Source: Parabacteroides chinchillae
GTDB lineage: Bacteria > Bacteroidota > Bacteroidia > Bacteroidales > Tannerellaceae
Assembly: GCF_900108035.1 (NCBI RefSeq)
Contig: NZ_FNVS01000005.1
Coordinates: 1-64,000 of the forward strand
Direction of reading: 5' to 3'
DNA length: 64,000 nt
Part shown: positions 46,151 through 54,247 of the stretch, one piece after another
Layout: every line of letters starts with the position of its first letter
How positions within the stretch are numbered: position 1 is the stretch's first letter
Notes under the pieces: generated by a model
The model's database searches: none
What the model saw: the letters and a program-made list of their open reading frames with translations, nothing else
Told to the model about the DNA's origin: nothing
Made by a program: the position numbers and the translations under genes

Positions 46151-47128
46151 ATGAGAGTTAACGAATCAAAGTACAAGTTAGTGGTAAACCACGTTATAGA
46201 AGGTATTAATAACGGAACATATAAAAAAGGAGATTGGATTCCTTCTATAAATGAATTCAGGAAAAATTATACCTTATCCAGAGATACCGTTTTTGCCGGA
46301 TTAAGCGAACTAAAGTCAAAAGGTATAATCGATTCCAATCCCGGAATAGGTTATTATGTGACAAGTACAAGAATAACCCAGAAACACAACATATTCCTAT
46401 TGTTCAATGAACTTAATGAATTTAAAGAAGACCTGTATAACTCATTCATGGAGTCAATAGGAAAAGTTGCCACTGTAGATATCTATTTTCACAATTATAA
46501 CAGGAAAGTATTCGAAACGCTTATTAACGAAGCAAACAATAAATATACTACTTATATCTTAATGCCCGGAAAATTTGCAGGCATCGATCCTTTACTCCAA
46601 AGCTTATCAGGTAATGTATTTTTACTAGATCATTTCCATTCGGAACTAAAAGGGAAATACTCTTCTGTTGCACAAAATTTTGAAAAAGACACGTACGAAG
46701 CACTTGTCCACGGTTTATCCCATATAAAGAAATATCACCATATAATTATGGTCCAGAAAGAAGAGAAAGAACCGGTTGAACGTTATATAGGACTCTGTTC
46801 GTTTTGTAAAGACTATAATTTCACGCACGAGTATATTGGTTCCATCAAGGACAGAAGCCTTAACGCAGGTGAAATCTACATGGTAGTAAACGATCGTGAT
46901 CTGGTAGACCTGTTAAAACAGGCAACCAAACAAAACTTCATTCCCGGAAAAGACTTCGGTATCATATCTTATAATGACACTCCTTTAAAAGAGATTCTGG
47001 CAGGAGGTATCACTACGCTATCTACAGACTTTAAGCTTATGGGTCAAACAATGGCTTCCCTGGTTAATAAAAAAGGAATCGAAACCATTGAAAATCCATG
47101 GCAACTAAATTTAAGGAATTCATTATAA
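46151..47128 (+). CDS. GntR-family regulator with LacI-like sugar-sensor domain
   Basis: 325 aa from ATG 46151, 19 nt after a consensus -7 box; a TTG start at 46130 would lie inside that box and is rejected. N-terminal winged helix (about 5-70; GTYKKGDWIPSINEFRKNY, LSRDTVFAGLSELKSKGII). The C-terminal periplasmic-binding-protein-like domain (about 78-325; HNIFLLFNEL, FGIISYNDTPLKEILAGGIT) binds a small ligand, as in AraR-type repressors. The likely ligand is arabinose or a derivative, inferred from the operon it borders and the GH51 remnant. Confidence 0.88.
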   Translation: MRVNESKYKLVVNHVIEGINNGTYKKGDWIPSINEFRKNYTLSRDTVFAGLSELKSKGIIDSNPGIGYYVTSTRITQKHNIFLLFNELNEFKEDLYNSFMESIGKVATVDIYFHNYNRKVFETLINEANNKYTTYILMPGKFAGIDPLLQSLSGNVFLLDHFHSELKGKYSSVAQNFEKDTYEALVHGLSHIKKYHHIIMVQKEEKEPVERYIGLCSFCKDYNFTHEYIGSIKDRSLNAGEIYMVVNDRDLVDLLKQATKQNFIPGKDFGIISYNDTPLKEILAGGITTLSTDFKLMGQTMASLVNKKGIETIENPWQLNLRNSL

Positions 47129-47150
47129 CTGAGAATATCCAATACCATGA

Positions 47151-47197
47151 AATAAAGAAAAGGCGAATAATTTTGAATTATTCGCCTTTTCTTTATT
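47151..47197. terminator. Bidirectional terminator, 22-bp perfect stem
   Basis: Arms 47151-47172 and 47176-47197 are perfectly complementary around a TTG loop (core AAAAGGCGAATAATT). It lies between the convergent GntR and S37 peptidase genes and serves both strands. Confidence 0.9.
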
Positions 47198-47217
47198 TAC
47201 ACAAGCAGATAAAAACT

Positions 47218-48507
47218 CTACTCAGCTAACCATTTATTTATCTGCCTCAGTATTTTTTCTTTCATATCCTCCGGCATGTTACTTATACGGGCACGATGGC
47301 TTCCACCGGGCTGGATATAAATCTGTTCATTCTTTTTTCCTTTGAAAGAAGGAACGCGAGTTGCACTCCACGGGTCAACTTCACCATAAATGAATATCAT
47401 CTTGGGATCATTTTCTTTCAGAAAGTTATATACCTTTTGATAAAGCCCGGGGCGGAATTCTATCGTTCCGGCACTTTCGGGCAGCATAATACGGCTTAAA
47501 TAACCATCACTGTTCTTAATTGTCAGATACTTTTCAAATGGTTTCGTATCGTAGCCATAATAACCCAGTTCGCGAGCTGCTTGTACAAAGAAAGAGGTAT
47601 TGGGTTGGTCTTTCGCAAAATAATCGGGACCGCTGATAGAAACCAGATGTTTAAACAGTGTCTCCGTATCTGTTGATAAGGGAGGGATAGTCTTTACGGA
47701 AGTTCCCCACTGCCAAAGGGCAAAAGGATATTCCAATACGCAATAATCCAGAACTTCCTCCACCGGTATGCGGAACTGCAAGTTATTTTCCTTACAGAAC
47801 GATTCTAACATGGAAACAATCTCCATTTTACGTTTCAGCACCTCTATTTGGAAACTTTCTATTTTAGCACGTTCAGCTTTTGTTCCCACTTTACGAAGAA
47901 ACGGCTCATGGCGCCCATCTTCTACTGCCCGGTTTAAAGGTGCAACATAAGGAACCGAAAAATCTACATCATCCGGAAAAAATGCACGATATAATATAGT
48001 AGTCTGACCGCCCTTGCTGATCCCTGTACTTATCCATTTCCCCGTATTATATAGCTCACGGAAAGTCTGGTTCACATGATGCAAATCATATGCCGAATTT
48101 TCGGCTGTCAGATAATCCCAGTTCAGCGGATCGGGGGTTGACTCAAGGAAATAACGATATTCCACAAATATCAGATTTGCATTCAGCAGCCGGGTTAATT
48201 CTTCTTGATAACGGGGATTCAGGGCATAGGCTGCACCATATCCTTCGGTAACAAGAACCGTAGGACGGTCAAAACCCACATGTCCTATAATTACGCGCTG
48301 AGTAAATGTTCCAAGTTCAGGATGTTTCGGATCTAGCGGTTGGGTAATACGTACCACATATTTTTCAGGATAGCAGTCCGATTTCAATTGTTCAACACTT
48401 TCAATGCCTTTCAGTGCTTCCAGTTTTCCTTTTAAATCTTCGGAAGCAGCCATTGTGACTGCCGAATAGCAAAACAGCAGTACCAGCAGATGGATCATTT
48501 TCTTCAT
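47218..48507 (-). CDS. Peptidase S37 (tripeptidyl aminopeptidase-like)
   Basis: 429 aa with a signal peptide (MIHLLVLLFCYSAVTMA). Alpha/beta-hydrolase-like serine peptidase: nucleophile in STGISKGGQTTILYR, acid in YGEVDPWSATR, His in GGSHRARI near the C-terminus. It probably trims tripeptides from exported proteins in the periplasm. Last gene of a four-gene minus-strand operon, 4 nt after queG. Confidence 0.85.
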   Translation of the reverse strand: MKKMIHLLVLLFCYSAVTMAASEDLKGKLEALKGIESVEQLKSDCYPEKYVVRITQPLDPKHPELGTFTQRVIIGHVGFDRPTVLVTEGYGAAYALNPRYQEELTRLLNANLIFVEYRYFLESTPDPLNWDYLTAENSAYDLHHVNQTFRELYNTGKWISTGISKGGQTTILYRAFFPDDVDFSVPYVAPLNRAVEDGRHEPFLRKVGTKAERAKIESFQIEVLKRKMEIVSMLESFCKENNLQFRIPVEEVLDYCVLEYPFALWQWGTSVKTIPPLSTDTETLFKHLVSISGPDYFAKDQPNTSFFVQAARELGYYGYDTKPFEKYLTIKNSDGYLSRIMLPESAGTIEFRPGLYQKVYNFLKENDPKMIFIYGEVDPWSATRVPSFKGKKNEQIYIQPGGSHRARISNMPEDMKEKILRQINKWLAE

Positions 48508-48511
48508 GGAT

Positions 48512-49429
48512 TTATTCTTTTAAGTATTTTATTGTGCGCAACAGACCTTCATATTTTGCCCTTTTCACAGCAGAATAAGCAAATATACAATTATATTCCT
48601 CTTTCGTCAGCATACGCAATTGTTCTTTATTAAGAGACAAAAATGCTTCGGTAGGACAAAACTGTTCCTCTTGCGTCGGGGTTGCAAAGCGGTTCCAGGG
48701 ACAAACTTGCTGACAGGTATCGCAGCCATATAGACGATTGCCCAATCTGGCTGCCTGTTCCGGTGGTATTTCTCCTTTGTGTTCTATCGTCAAATAGGAT
48801 AGGCATCGGGATGCATTCAGATGCCGTTCGGATTCCAACGCGCCGGTAGGGCAAAATTCGATACATCGGTTGCAGTTTCCACAACGGTTCTTTTGGGGCG
48901 TATCGTACTCATCGACTTCCAAAGTAGTAACAATCTCTCCGAGGAAGAAATAAGAGCCTTTGCCGGGAATAATCAGGTTGGTATTTTTTCCAATAAAACC
49001 AATGCCGGCCCTCCATGCCCAATAGCGTTCAAGGATAGGAGCCGAGTCGGTAAAAAATCGGGCTTCATGCGTTTTATCCAACGAAGATGTAATGCTTTCC
49101 CACAACAAGCGAAGTTTATTTTTCAGTACAATATGATAATCCTTTCCATAGGCATAATAGGCAATATGAGGCATATCCGGGGAAAGCTTTTTCCCTGGAT
49201 AATAATTTAAGGCAACGGAAATAACGGAACAAGCTCCTTCTACTAATCCGGAAGGGTTGAAACGGATATCCCGGTAATTTTCCATATACTTCATTTCTCC
49301 GTGGCAGCCGTTTGCAATCCATTGATCCAGATAAACAATCTCGGTATCAGCAGGTTCCACACGGGCAATACCACACGCGCCGAATCCGTGTTTGCAGGCT
49401 AGTTCTTTTATTTTGGAAGAAACAAACAT
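48512..49429 (-). CDS. queG: Epoxyqueuosine reductase
   Basis: 305 aa. Cobalamin-dependent reductase making queuosine in tRNA. Two [4Fe-4S] motifs are visible: CGNCNRCIEFCPTGAL and CDTCQQVCPWNR. The N-terminal GFGACGIARVEPAD and RFFTDSAPILERYWAWRAGIGFIGKN are family signatures. Start immediately follows the deacetylase stop, so the genes are translationally linked. Confidence 0.95.
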   Translation of the reverse strand: MFVSSKIKELACKHGFGACGIARVEPADTEIVYLDQWIANGCHGEMKYMENYRDIRFNPSGLVEGACSVISVALNYYPGKKLSPDMPHIAYYAYGKDYHIVLKNKLRLLWESITSSLDKTHEARFFTDSAPILERYWAWRAGIGFIGKNTNLIIPGKGSYFFLGEIVTTLEVDEYDTPQKNRCGNCNRCIEFCPTGALESERHLNASRCLSYLTIEHKGEIPPEQAARLGNRLYGCDTCQQVCPWNRFATPTQEEQFCPTEAFLSLNKEQLRMLTKEEYNCIFAYSAVKRAKYEGLLRTIKYLKE

Positions 49430-50041
49430 TTACTCAAAGACCTTAAACTCATAGCCCTGCTGCAGCAACCATTCGACGGCGCGAGGCATGGCTTCACGCA
49501 TATTTCCTTCCGCTTTCAAAGAATCGTGGAAAACGATTACCGAGCCATTACGGGTATAGTTCTTCACTACATTGAAAACCCCGTTAGGCGTCATGTGCGG
49601 ACTATAATCACGCGTAACTACATCCCACATAATTATTTTATAATGCTGGCGAAGCGTAAGTATCTGCGGCAAACGCATGTGCCCATGCGGAGGGCGGAAC
49701 AAATCTGTTTTTATATACTCGGCCGCCTTTTTTACATTTGCCAGATAATTATTCGTCCAATATTGAATACCCTGGATATGGTTATACGTATGGTTCCCTA
49801 CACGATGGCCTCTATCTATTACCATCTGATAGATATCCGAATATCTACGCACATTGTCTCCTACCATAAAAAAGGTGGCTTTTACCCCATATTTATCCAG
49901 TATATCTAAAACCCAAGGGGTAACCTCGGGAATAGGGCCATCGTCGAAGGTAAGATATACACACTTCTTCTCAGCCGGTATTCGCCAGATTACCCCGGGA
50001 AACAGAACCCTGTATAACCAGGGAGGTTGTTCTATAAACAT
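49430..50041 (-). CDS. NodB-type polysaccharide deacetylase
   Basis: 203 aa, compact CE4 domain. Metal and catalytic motifs: YLTFDDGP (Asp-Asp), HRVGNHTYNH (two His), LFRPPHGHMR, WDVVTRDY, and VIVFHDS. It removes acetyl groups from amino-sugar polymers such as peptidoglycan. No clear signal peptide, only a mildly hydrophobic start. It lies 6 nt downstream of the GT117 gene. Confidence 0.92.
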   Translation of the reverse strand: MFIEQPPWLYRVLFPGVIWRIPAEKKCVYLTFDDGPIPEVTPWVLDILDKYGVKATFFMVGDNVRRYSDIYQMVIDRGHRVGNHTYNHIQGIQYWTNNYLANVKKAAEYIKTDLFRPPHGHMRLPQILTLRQHYKIIMWDVVTRDYSPHMTPNGVFNVVKNYTRNGSVIVFHDSLKAEGNMREAMPRAVEWLLQQGYEFKVFE

Positions 50042-50047
50042 ATTTCG

Positions 50048-53000
50048 TTATTCTGCATTTTGAGGAACACCGTAAGCCATACGGTAGTTGTCAAACTCTT
50101 CCTGATACTTCTTAGCAAACTCAGGGTTGTGCTGCTTGTTTACACGAAGCACTTCCTGCAGTACTGCCAGATTGTGTCCGAGTTCGTTCTCTACAGACGA
50201 CAGTTGTCCGGGTTTCAAGCGGAACAACCAATTCAGATTACGAACTGCATTATCGGCTATTCCGGTATATATTCCTTCTGCTTTTTCTTTTTGGCCAAGC
50301 ACATAATAAAGCTCACCAATTGAAAGGGCACTGTAATCCAAAGGAATATTTTCGGCAGGAAGAACCTCCATTGCCTTATCAAGTACTGCTAACGCTTTAT
50401 CATTCTTCTGTTCGTTAACCAACGCAGCCGCCAACTTAGCAAACAATACAGAGCGGTAGCTCTTGCACATACGCATTACGTTTTCATCCAGATAAACGCC
50501 CTTCGTATTTACGCCGCCCCATTTGAACTTGTTCATCACATTATCGTACATCTTTTCGGTATTAACCTCCTTAACAGTACCTTTCACCTGCATCGGGACA
50601 ATCTGGTTAGCCAGACCTGTCTGCTGGAAATATGGGTCAAGCTTCACCCATTGATCGCTTGCAACTGTTACAGCATAATACATCGGACGTTTCCAGTCAT
50701 TAGTCTGCAGCATATCCAGAATCATCAACTCCTGTTTACCAAGAACATCTTTACCCTTCAAATCAATAGTCATATCCTGCACATACCGGATATCAGCCGT
50801 ATCAACTACACCGTTATTCACAGCCGAATTAACATCTACCTTATATACTAAGCTCTGCGAAGGTATATAATCGAGTTCCTGACTTATATTCGGAATCTTT
50901 TTGTATTTCGGATCGTTACTACGGACAAAGTCCAATGCTGTTTTCAAATCAATCGACTGATCAGTCAGAGGGAATATAAAAGCAGCATCACGCGTACCCT
51001 GTATATAATCTGCACGGTTCCACGAAATAGGCAGTGGCTGCGATTCGTATGCCTGTTTCTTCATCTGGTCGATATACCAATCTGTTTGCAGATAACTGGT
51101 GTTGCATACGCGAACATCGGTACGTATACCCTCAACTTCCTGGGCATACCACAGCGGGAAGGTATCGTTATCTCCATTTGTGAAGATGATAGCATTCGGC
51201 TCGCACGATTCCAGATAATTTGCTCCAAAATCGCGGGCAACATAGCGGTTCGAACGATCATGATCGTCCCAATTCTGCGCACCCATCTGCATAGGAACGA
51301 ATAAACAAACAACGGAAGCAATAGCTCCTGCCGCTACAGCAGGCAACTTACCATATTTTTCGAGGCCTTTTGCCAAAGCCGCCACTCCGAATCCGATCCA
51401 TATACAGAACGCATAGAACGAACCGGCATACGCATAGTCTCGTTCACGCGGCTGATAAGGTGTTTGATTCAAATACAATACAATTGCAATACCCGTCATA
51501 AAGAACAGGAAGAACGTAACCCAGAATGCCTGAATACCCTTCTTTCCTGCATACGCCTGATACAACAGACCTAAAATACCCAGTAAAAGAGGCAGCATAT
51601 AATAGACATTATGCCCTTTATTATTTACAATATCAAAAGGCATATCTTCCTGAGGACCTACCAAAGCCTCATCTATAAATGGAATACCTGTTATCCAGTT
51701 ACCATTCAGCACTTCGCCGTTTCCTTGAATGTCATTCTGACGTCCGGAGAAATTCCACATAAAATAGCGCCAATACATGAAATTAAGCTGGTAAGCAAAG
51801 AAGAAACGCAGGTTTTCCATGAAAGTAGGTTTCACCACAGAAACCATTTCACCACAGCGGTTAAATTTAACAGGTTGTCCTTTTACCTGTGCCCATTCCT
51901 TATAGGCGGCTATATGGCGTGCATCATTGCTATACATACGTGGAAACAACATATCCAGTTCGTCCACATATTTATATTCCGTCTCATGACGGGAAACATA
52001 ATAGCGATCTTTCTCATTTTTATCCTTCTTGATAACACGGCTCCAGGTAGGTGCTCCCTCTTCAGTAACAGGAACACAGGCACCATCCTTAACCTCACGC
52101 AATACTTCCGATGCATAAGTCTGACCATACAATAACGGAGTTTTACCGTATTGCTCGCGAGCCAGATAGGTACGCAAAGTAAAAATGTCGCTCGGAGCGT
52201 TCTGGTTCATTGGGGTATCTGCCGAAGCGCGAATCAACGTCAGTGCATATGAAGAATAGCCTACAACAACTACCATCAGGCAAATCAGGATTGTATTCAG
52301 CATCTTGATATTTACCTTCTTACTCATAAACAAATAAGCCGTAAGGGCAGCAGTAAGGATCACAGCCAGTACATATCCGCTACCAATAAAAGGAATACCT
52401 ATCAGCACTATAGCCAATATAAAAGCAATTTTCATACGTAACGGATTGATCTCGTCGCGCATAGTTTCCCAAATCGACCAAATCAACACTCCGGCTAATA
52501 CTATAACATAAGCAAAAACACCCGAATTATAAGGCATTCCCAGTACGTTAACAAACAGAAGTTCAAAGTAACCGCATACTTCAACCAAACCCTGTACCAC
52601 ACCGTACATCATCAACGCAACAATAGCAAAAGAAACCAAAAGGGCTATTAACGTTCCCTTCATGGTAGGATTTTCAAACTTCTTATAATAATATACCAGT
52701 ACAATAGCCGGAATACACAATAAGTTCAACAAGTGGACACCAATACTCAATCCCATTAAATAGGCAATCAATACAATCCAACGATCGGCATGAGGTTGGT
52801 CTGCCATATCTTCCCATTTCAGAATTAGCCAGAATACAACAGCCGTAAACAAAGAAGAAGAAGCATATACTTCACCTTCTACCGCACTGAACCAAAATGT
52901 ATCACTGAATGTATATGCCAACGCACCCACAACGCCACTGCCCAGAATAGTAATCATCGTTCCGAGCGGCATATCATAACTATCCCCTACCATAATCTTA

Positions 53001-53305
53001 CGGGCCATGTGCGTAATACTCCAGAACAGGAATAAGATTGTCAGTCCACTAAAAAGAGCAGACATACTGTTCACCATCATGGCTACTTTAGAGGGATCGG
53101 AAGCAAACTGTCCGAAAAGGTTAGCTACTAACATAAAGAAGGGTGCTCCGGGAGGATGTCCTACTTCCAGTTTGAATGCTGAAGAAATGAACTCACCGCA
53201 ATCCCAAAAGCTGGCAGTAGGTTCGATTGTCATCAAATAAACGGTAAAAGCGGCTGCAAAAACAATCCACCCCAACGCGTTGTTGATTAATTTATACTTT
53301 CCCAT
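50048..53305 (-). CDS. DUF2723 / GT117-family membrane glycosyltransferase
   Basis: 1085 aa from ATG 53305 (MGKYKLINNALGW). N-terminal GT-C membrane region with about 11-14 helices (residues 1-560) carries the conserved first-loop acid (SFWDCGEF) and HPPGAPFF. A periplasmic C-terminal part with NGDNDTFPLWY, then TPR-like helices (about 1000-1075), follows. DUF2723 proteins are classed as GT117 and linked to protein O-glycosylation in Bacteroidetes. First gene of the operon with NodB, QueG and S37. Confidence 0.88.
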   Translation of the reverse strand: MGKYKLINNALGWIVFAAAFTVYLMTIEPTASFWDCGEFISSAFKLEVGHPPGAPFFMLVANLFGQFASDPSKVAMMVNSMSALFSGLTILFLFWSITHMARKIMVGDSYDMPLGTMITILGSGVVGALAYTFSDTFWFSAVEGEVYASSSLFTAVVFWLILKWEDMADQPHADRWIVLIAYLMGLSIGVHLLNLLCIPAIVLVYYYKKFENPTMKGTLIALLVSFAIVALMMYGVVQGLVEVCGYFELLFVNVLGMPYNSGVFAYVIVLAGVLIWSIWETMRDEINPLRMKIAFILAIVLIGIPFIGSGYVLAVILTAALTAYLFMSKKVNIKMLNTILICLMVVVVGYSSYALTLIRASADTPMNQNAPSDIFTLRTYLAREQYGKTPLLYGQTYASEVLREVKDGACVPVTEEGAPTWSRVIKKDKNEKDRYYVSRHETEYKYVDELDMLFPRMYSNDARHIAAYKEWAQVKGQPVKFNRCGEMVSVVKPTFMENLRFFFAYQLNFMYWRYFMWNFSGRQNDIQGNGEVLNGNWITGIPFIDEALVGPQEDMPFDIVNNKGHNVYYMLPLLLGILGLLYQAYAGKKGIQAFWVTFFLFFMTGIAIVLYLNQTPYQPRERDYAYAGSFYAFCIWIGFGVAALAKGLEKYGKLPAVAAGAIASVVCLFVPMQMGAQNWDDHDRSNRYVARDFGANYLESCEPNAIIFTNGDNDTFPLWYAQEVEGIRTDVRVCNTSYLQTDWYIDQMKKQAYESQPLPISWNRADYIQGTRDAAFIFPLTDQSIDLKTALDFVRSNDPKYKKIPNISQELDYIPSQSLVYKVDVNSAVNNGVVDTADIRYVQDMTIDLKGKDVLGKQELMILDMLQTNDWKRPMYYAVTVASDQWVKLDPYFQQTGLANQIVPMQVKGTVKEVNTEKMYDNVMNKFKWGGVNTKGVYLDENVMRMCKSYRSVLFAKLAAALVNEQKNDKALAVLDKAMEVLPAENIPLDYSALSIGELYYVLGQKEKAEGIYTGIADNAVRNLNWLFRLKPGQLSSVENELGHNLAVLQEVLRVNKQHNPEFAKKYQEEFDNYRMAYGVPQNAE

Positions 53306-53555
53306 GTTGTATAAAGTGATATAATTAGTTTCATATAAACTACCCTTACGCGGGCAATCGGGCGCAAAGGTAAGCATTTACGTTTAATACGTAACGTTCA
53401 GATTCCTTATAAATTGTAATTACAAAATTAGAAATATATTAAAGAGAAGGCAATTACACAAAAATCACACACTTTTTTTATATAAACAAAGCTGTATTCA
53501 AAACTGTTCTATATGCGTACGGACATTAAAAATTAAAGATTAAAGATTAAAGATT

Positions 53556-53861
53556 ATGGCTGAAGACTACGAATTAATAGACAATGAAACACATCATCAA
53601 TATGAATTTCATGTCGACAAATATATTCCAAAGATTGAATATATAAAATCTAAAAACGGAGAAATCTATTTAACCCATACCGAAGTTCCAATAGCTCTTG
53701 AAGGTAAAGGTATCGGATCGCAGCTTGTAGAAAAAGTTTTAAAAGATATAGAGAAACAAGAGCTACGACTGGTTCCCCTTTGTCCTTTTGTTGCAGGTTA
53801 TTTGCAAAAACACCCTGACTGGAAGCGTATTGTTATGAGAGGAATTAATATTCAGTCATAA
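53556..53861 (+). CDS. YjdJ-like small GNAT acetyltransferase
   Basis: 101 aa, a minimal GNAT fold of the GNAT_acetyltr-like (YjdJ) family. Acetyl-CoA site ALEGKGIGSQLVEKVLKDI, then VPLCPFVAGYLQKHPDW, the hallmark ending of this group. It is usually encoded beside the YjdI iron-sulfur protein, as here (15 nt gap). Function unknown. Repeats of TTAAAGATTAAAGA precede the start. Confidence 0.9.
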   Translation: MAEDYELIDNETHHQYEFHVDKYIPKIEYIKSKNGEIYLTHTEVPIALEGKGIGSQLVEKVLKDIEKQELRLVPLCPFVAGYLQKHPDWKRIVMRGINIQS

Positions 53862-53876
53862 ATTAAGAAAAATACA

Positions 53877-54095
53877 ATGGCAGAAAAAAAAGAATATTCA
53901 AATGGCGAACTGACCATCATTTGGCAACCCGGATTATGCCAACATGCAGGGATCTGCGTAAAAATGTTGCCCCGAGTGTACAATCCTAAAGAAAGACCTT
54001 GGATCAAAATAGGAAATGCTACCACGGAAGAACTGATAGCACAAATCAAACAATGTCCGTCGGGAGCTTTAAGTTATAAATTAAAGAAGAAGTAA
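53877..54095 (+). CDS. YjdI-like mono-cluster (4Fe-4S) protein
   Basis: 72 aa. Conserved Cys residues in LCQHAGICVKMLP and QCPSGALSY ligate one iron-sulfur cluster; the family is Fer4_19/YjdI. It may hand electrons to, or sense redox for, its YjdJ partner. A terminator hairpin follows. Confidence 0.9.
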   Translation: MAEKKEYSNGELTIIWQPGLCQHAGICVKMLPRVYNPKERPWIKIGNATTEELIAQIKQCPSGALSYKLKKK

Positions 54096-54124
54096 AGTAA
54101 ATAAAAACCGTTTTAAATAAAAGT

Positions 54125-54163
54125 AGAAGCCGTGTCAAAAGTTTCCCTTCTGTCGCGGCTTCT
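54125..54163 (+). terminator. Terminator of the yjdJ-yjdI pair
   Basis: AGAAGCCG (54125-54132) pairs with CGGCTTCT (54156-54163), followed by TTTTT. Confidence 0.75.
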
Positions 54164-54224
54164 TTTTAATTTACATTAAAATAATATTGTATTCTCTATT
54201 TTCTACAGAAATACTATCTTTGAA

Positions 54225-54232
54225 CACATCGA
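54225..54232 (+). promoter_or_regulatory. -7 box for the M16 protease gene
   Basis: TATCTTTG, with the ATG 16 nt further on; no -33 TTG at the usual distance, so the call is tentative. Confidence 0.45.
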
Positions 54233-54247
54233 TAATGTTATAATATT

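Noticed and set aside
46151-47128. The known Bacteroides AraR arabinose regulator
   Set aside because: The described Bacteroides AraR is a Nudix-related protein; this one is a GntR/LacI-type chimera, so the name was not applied.
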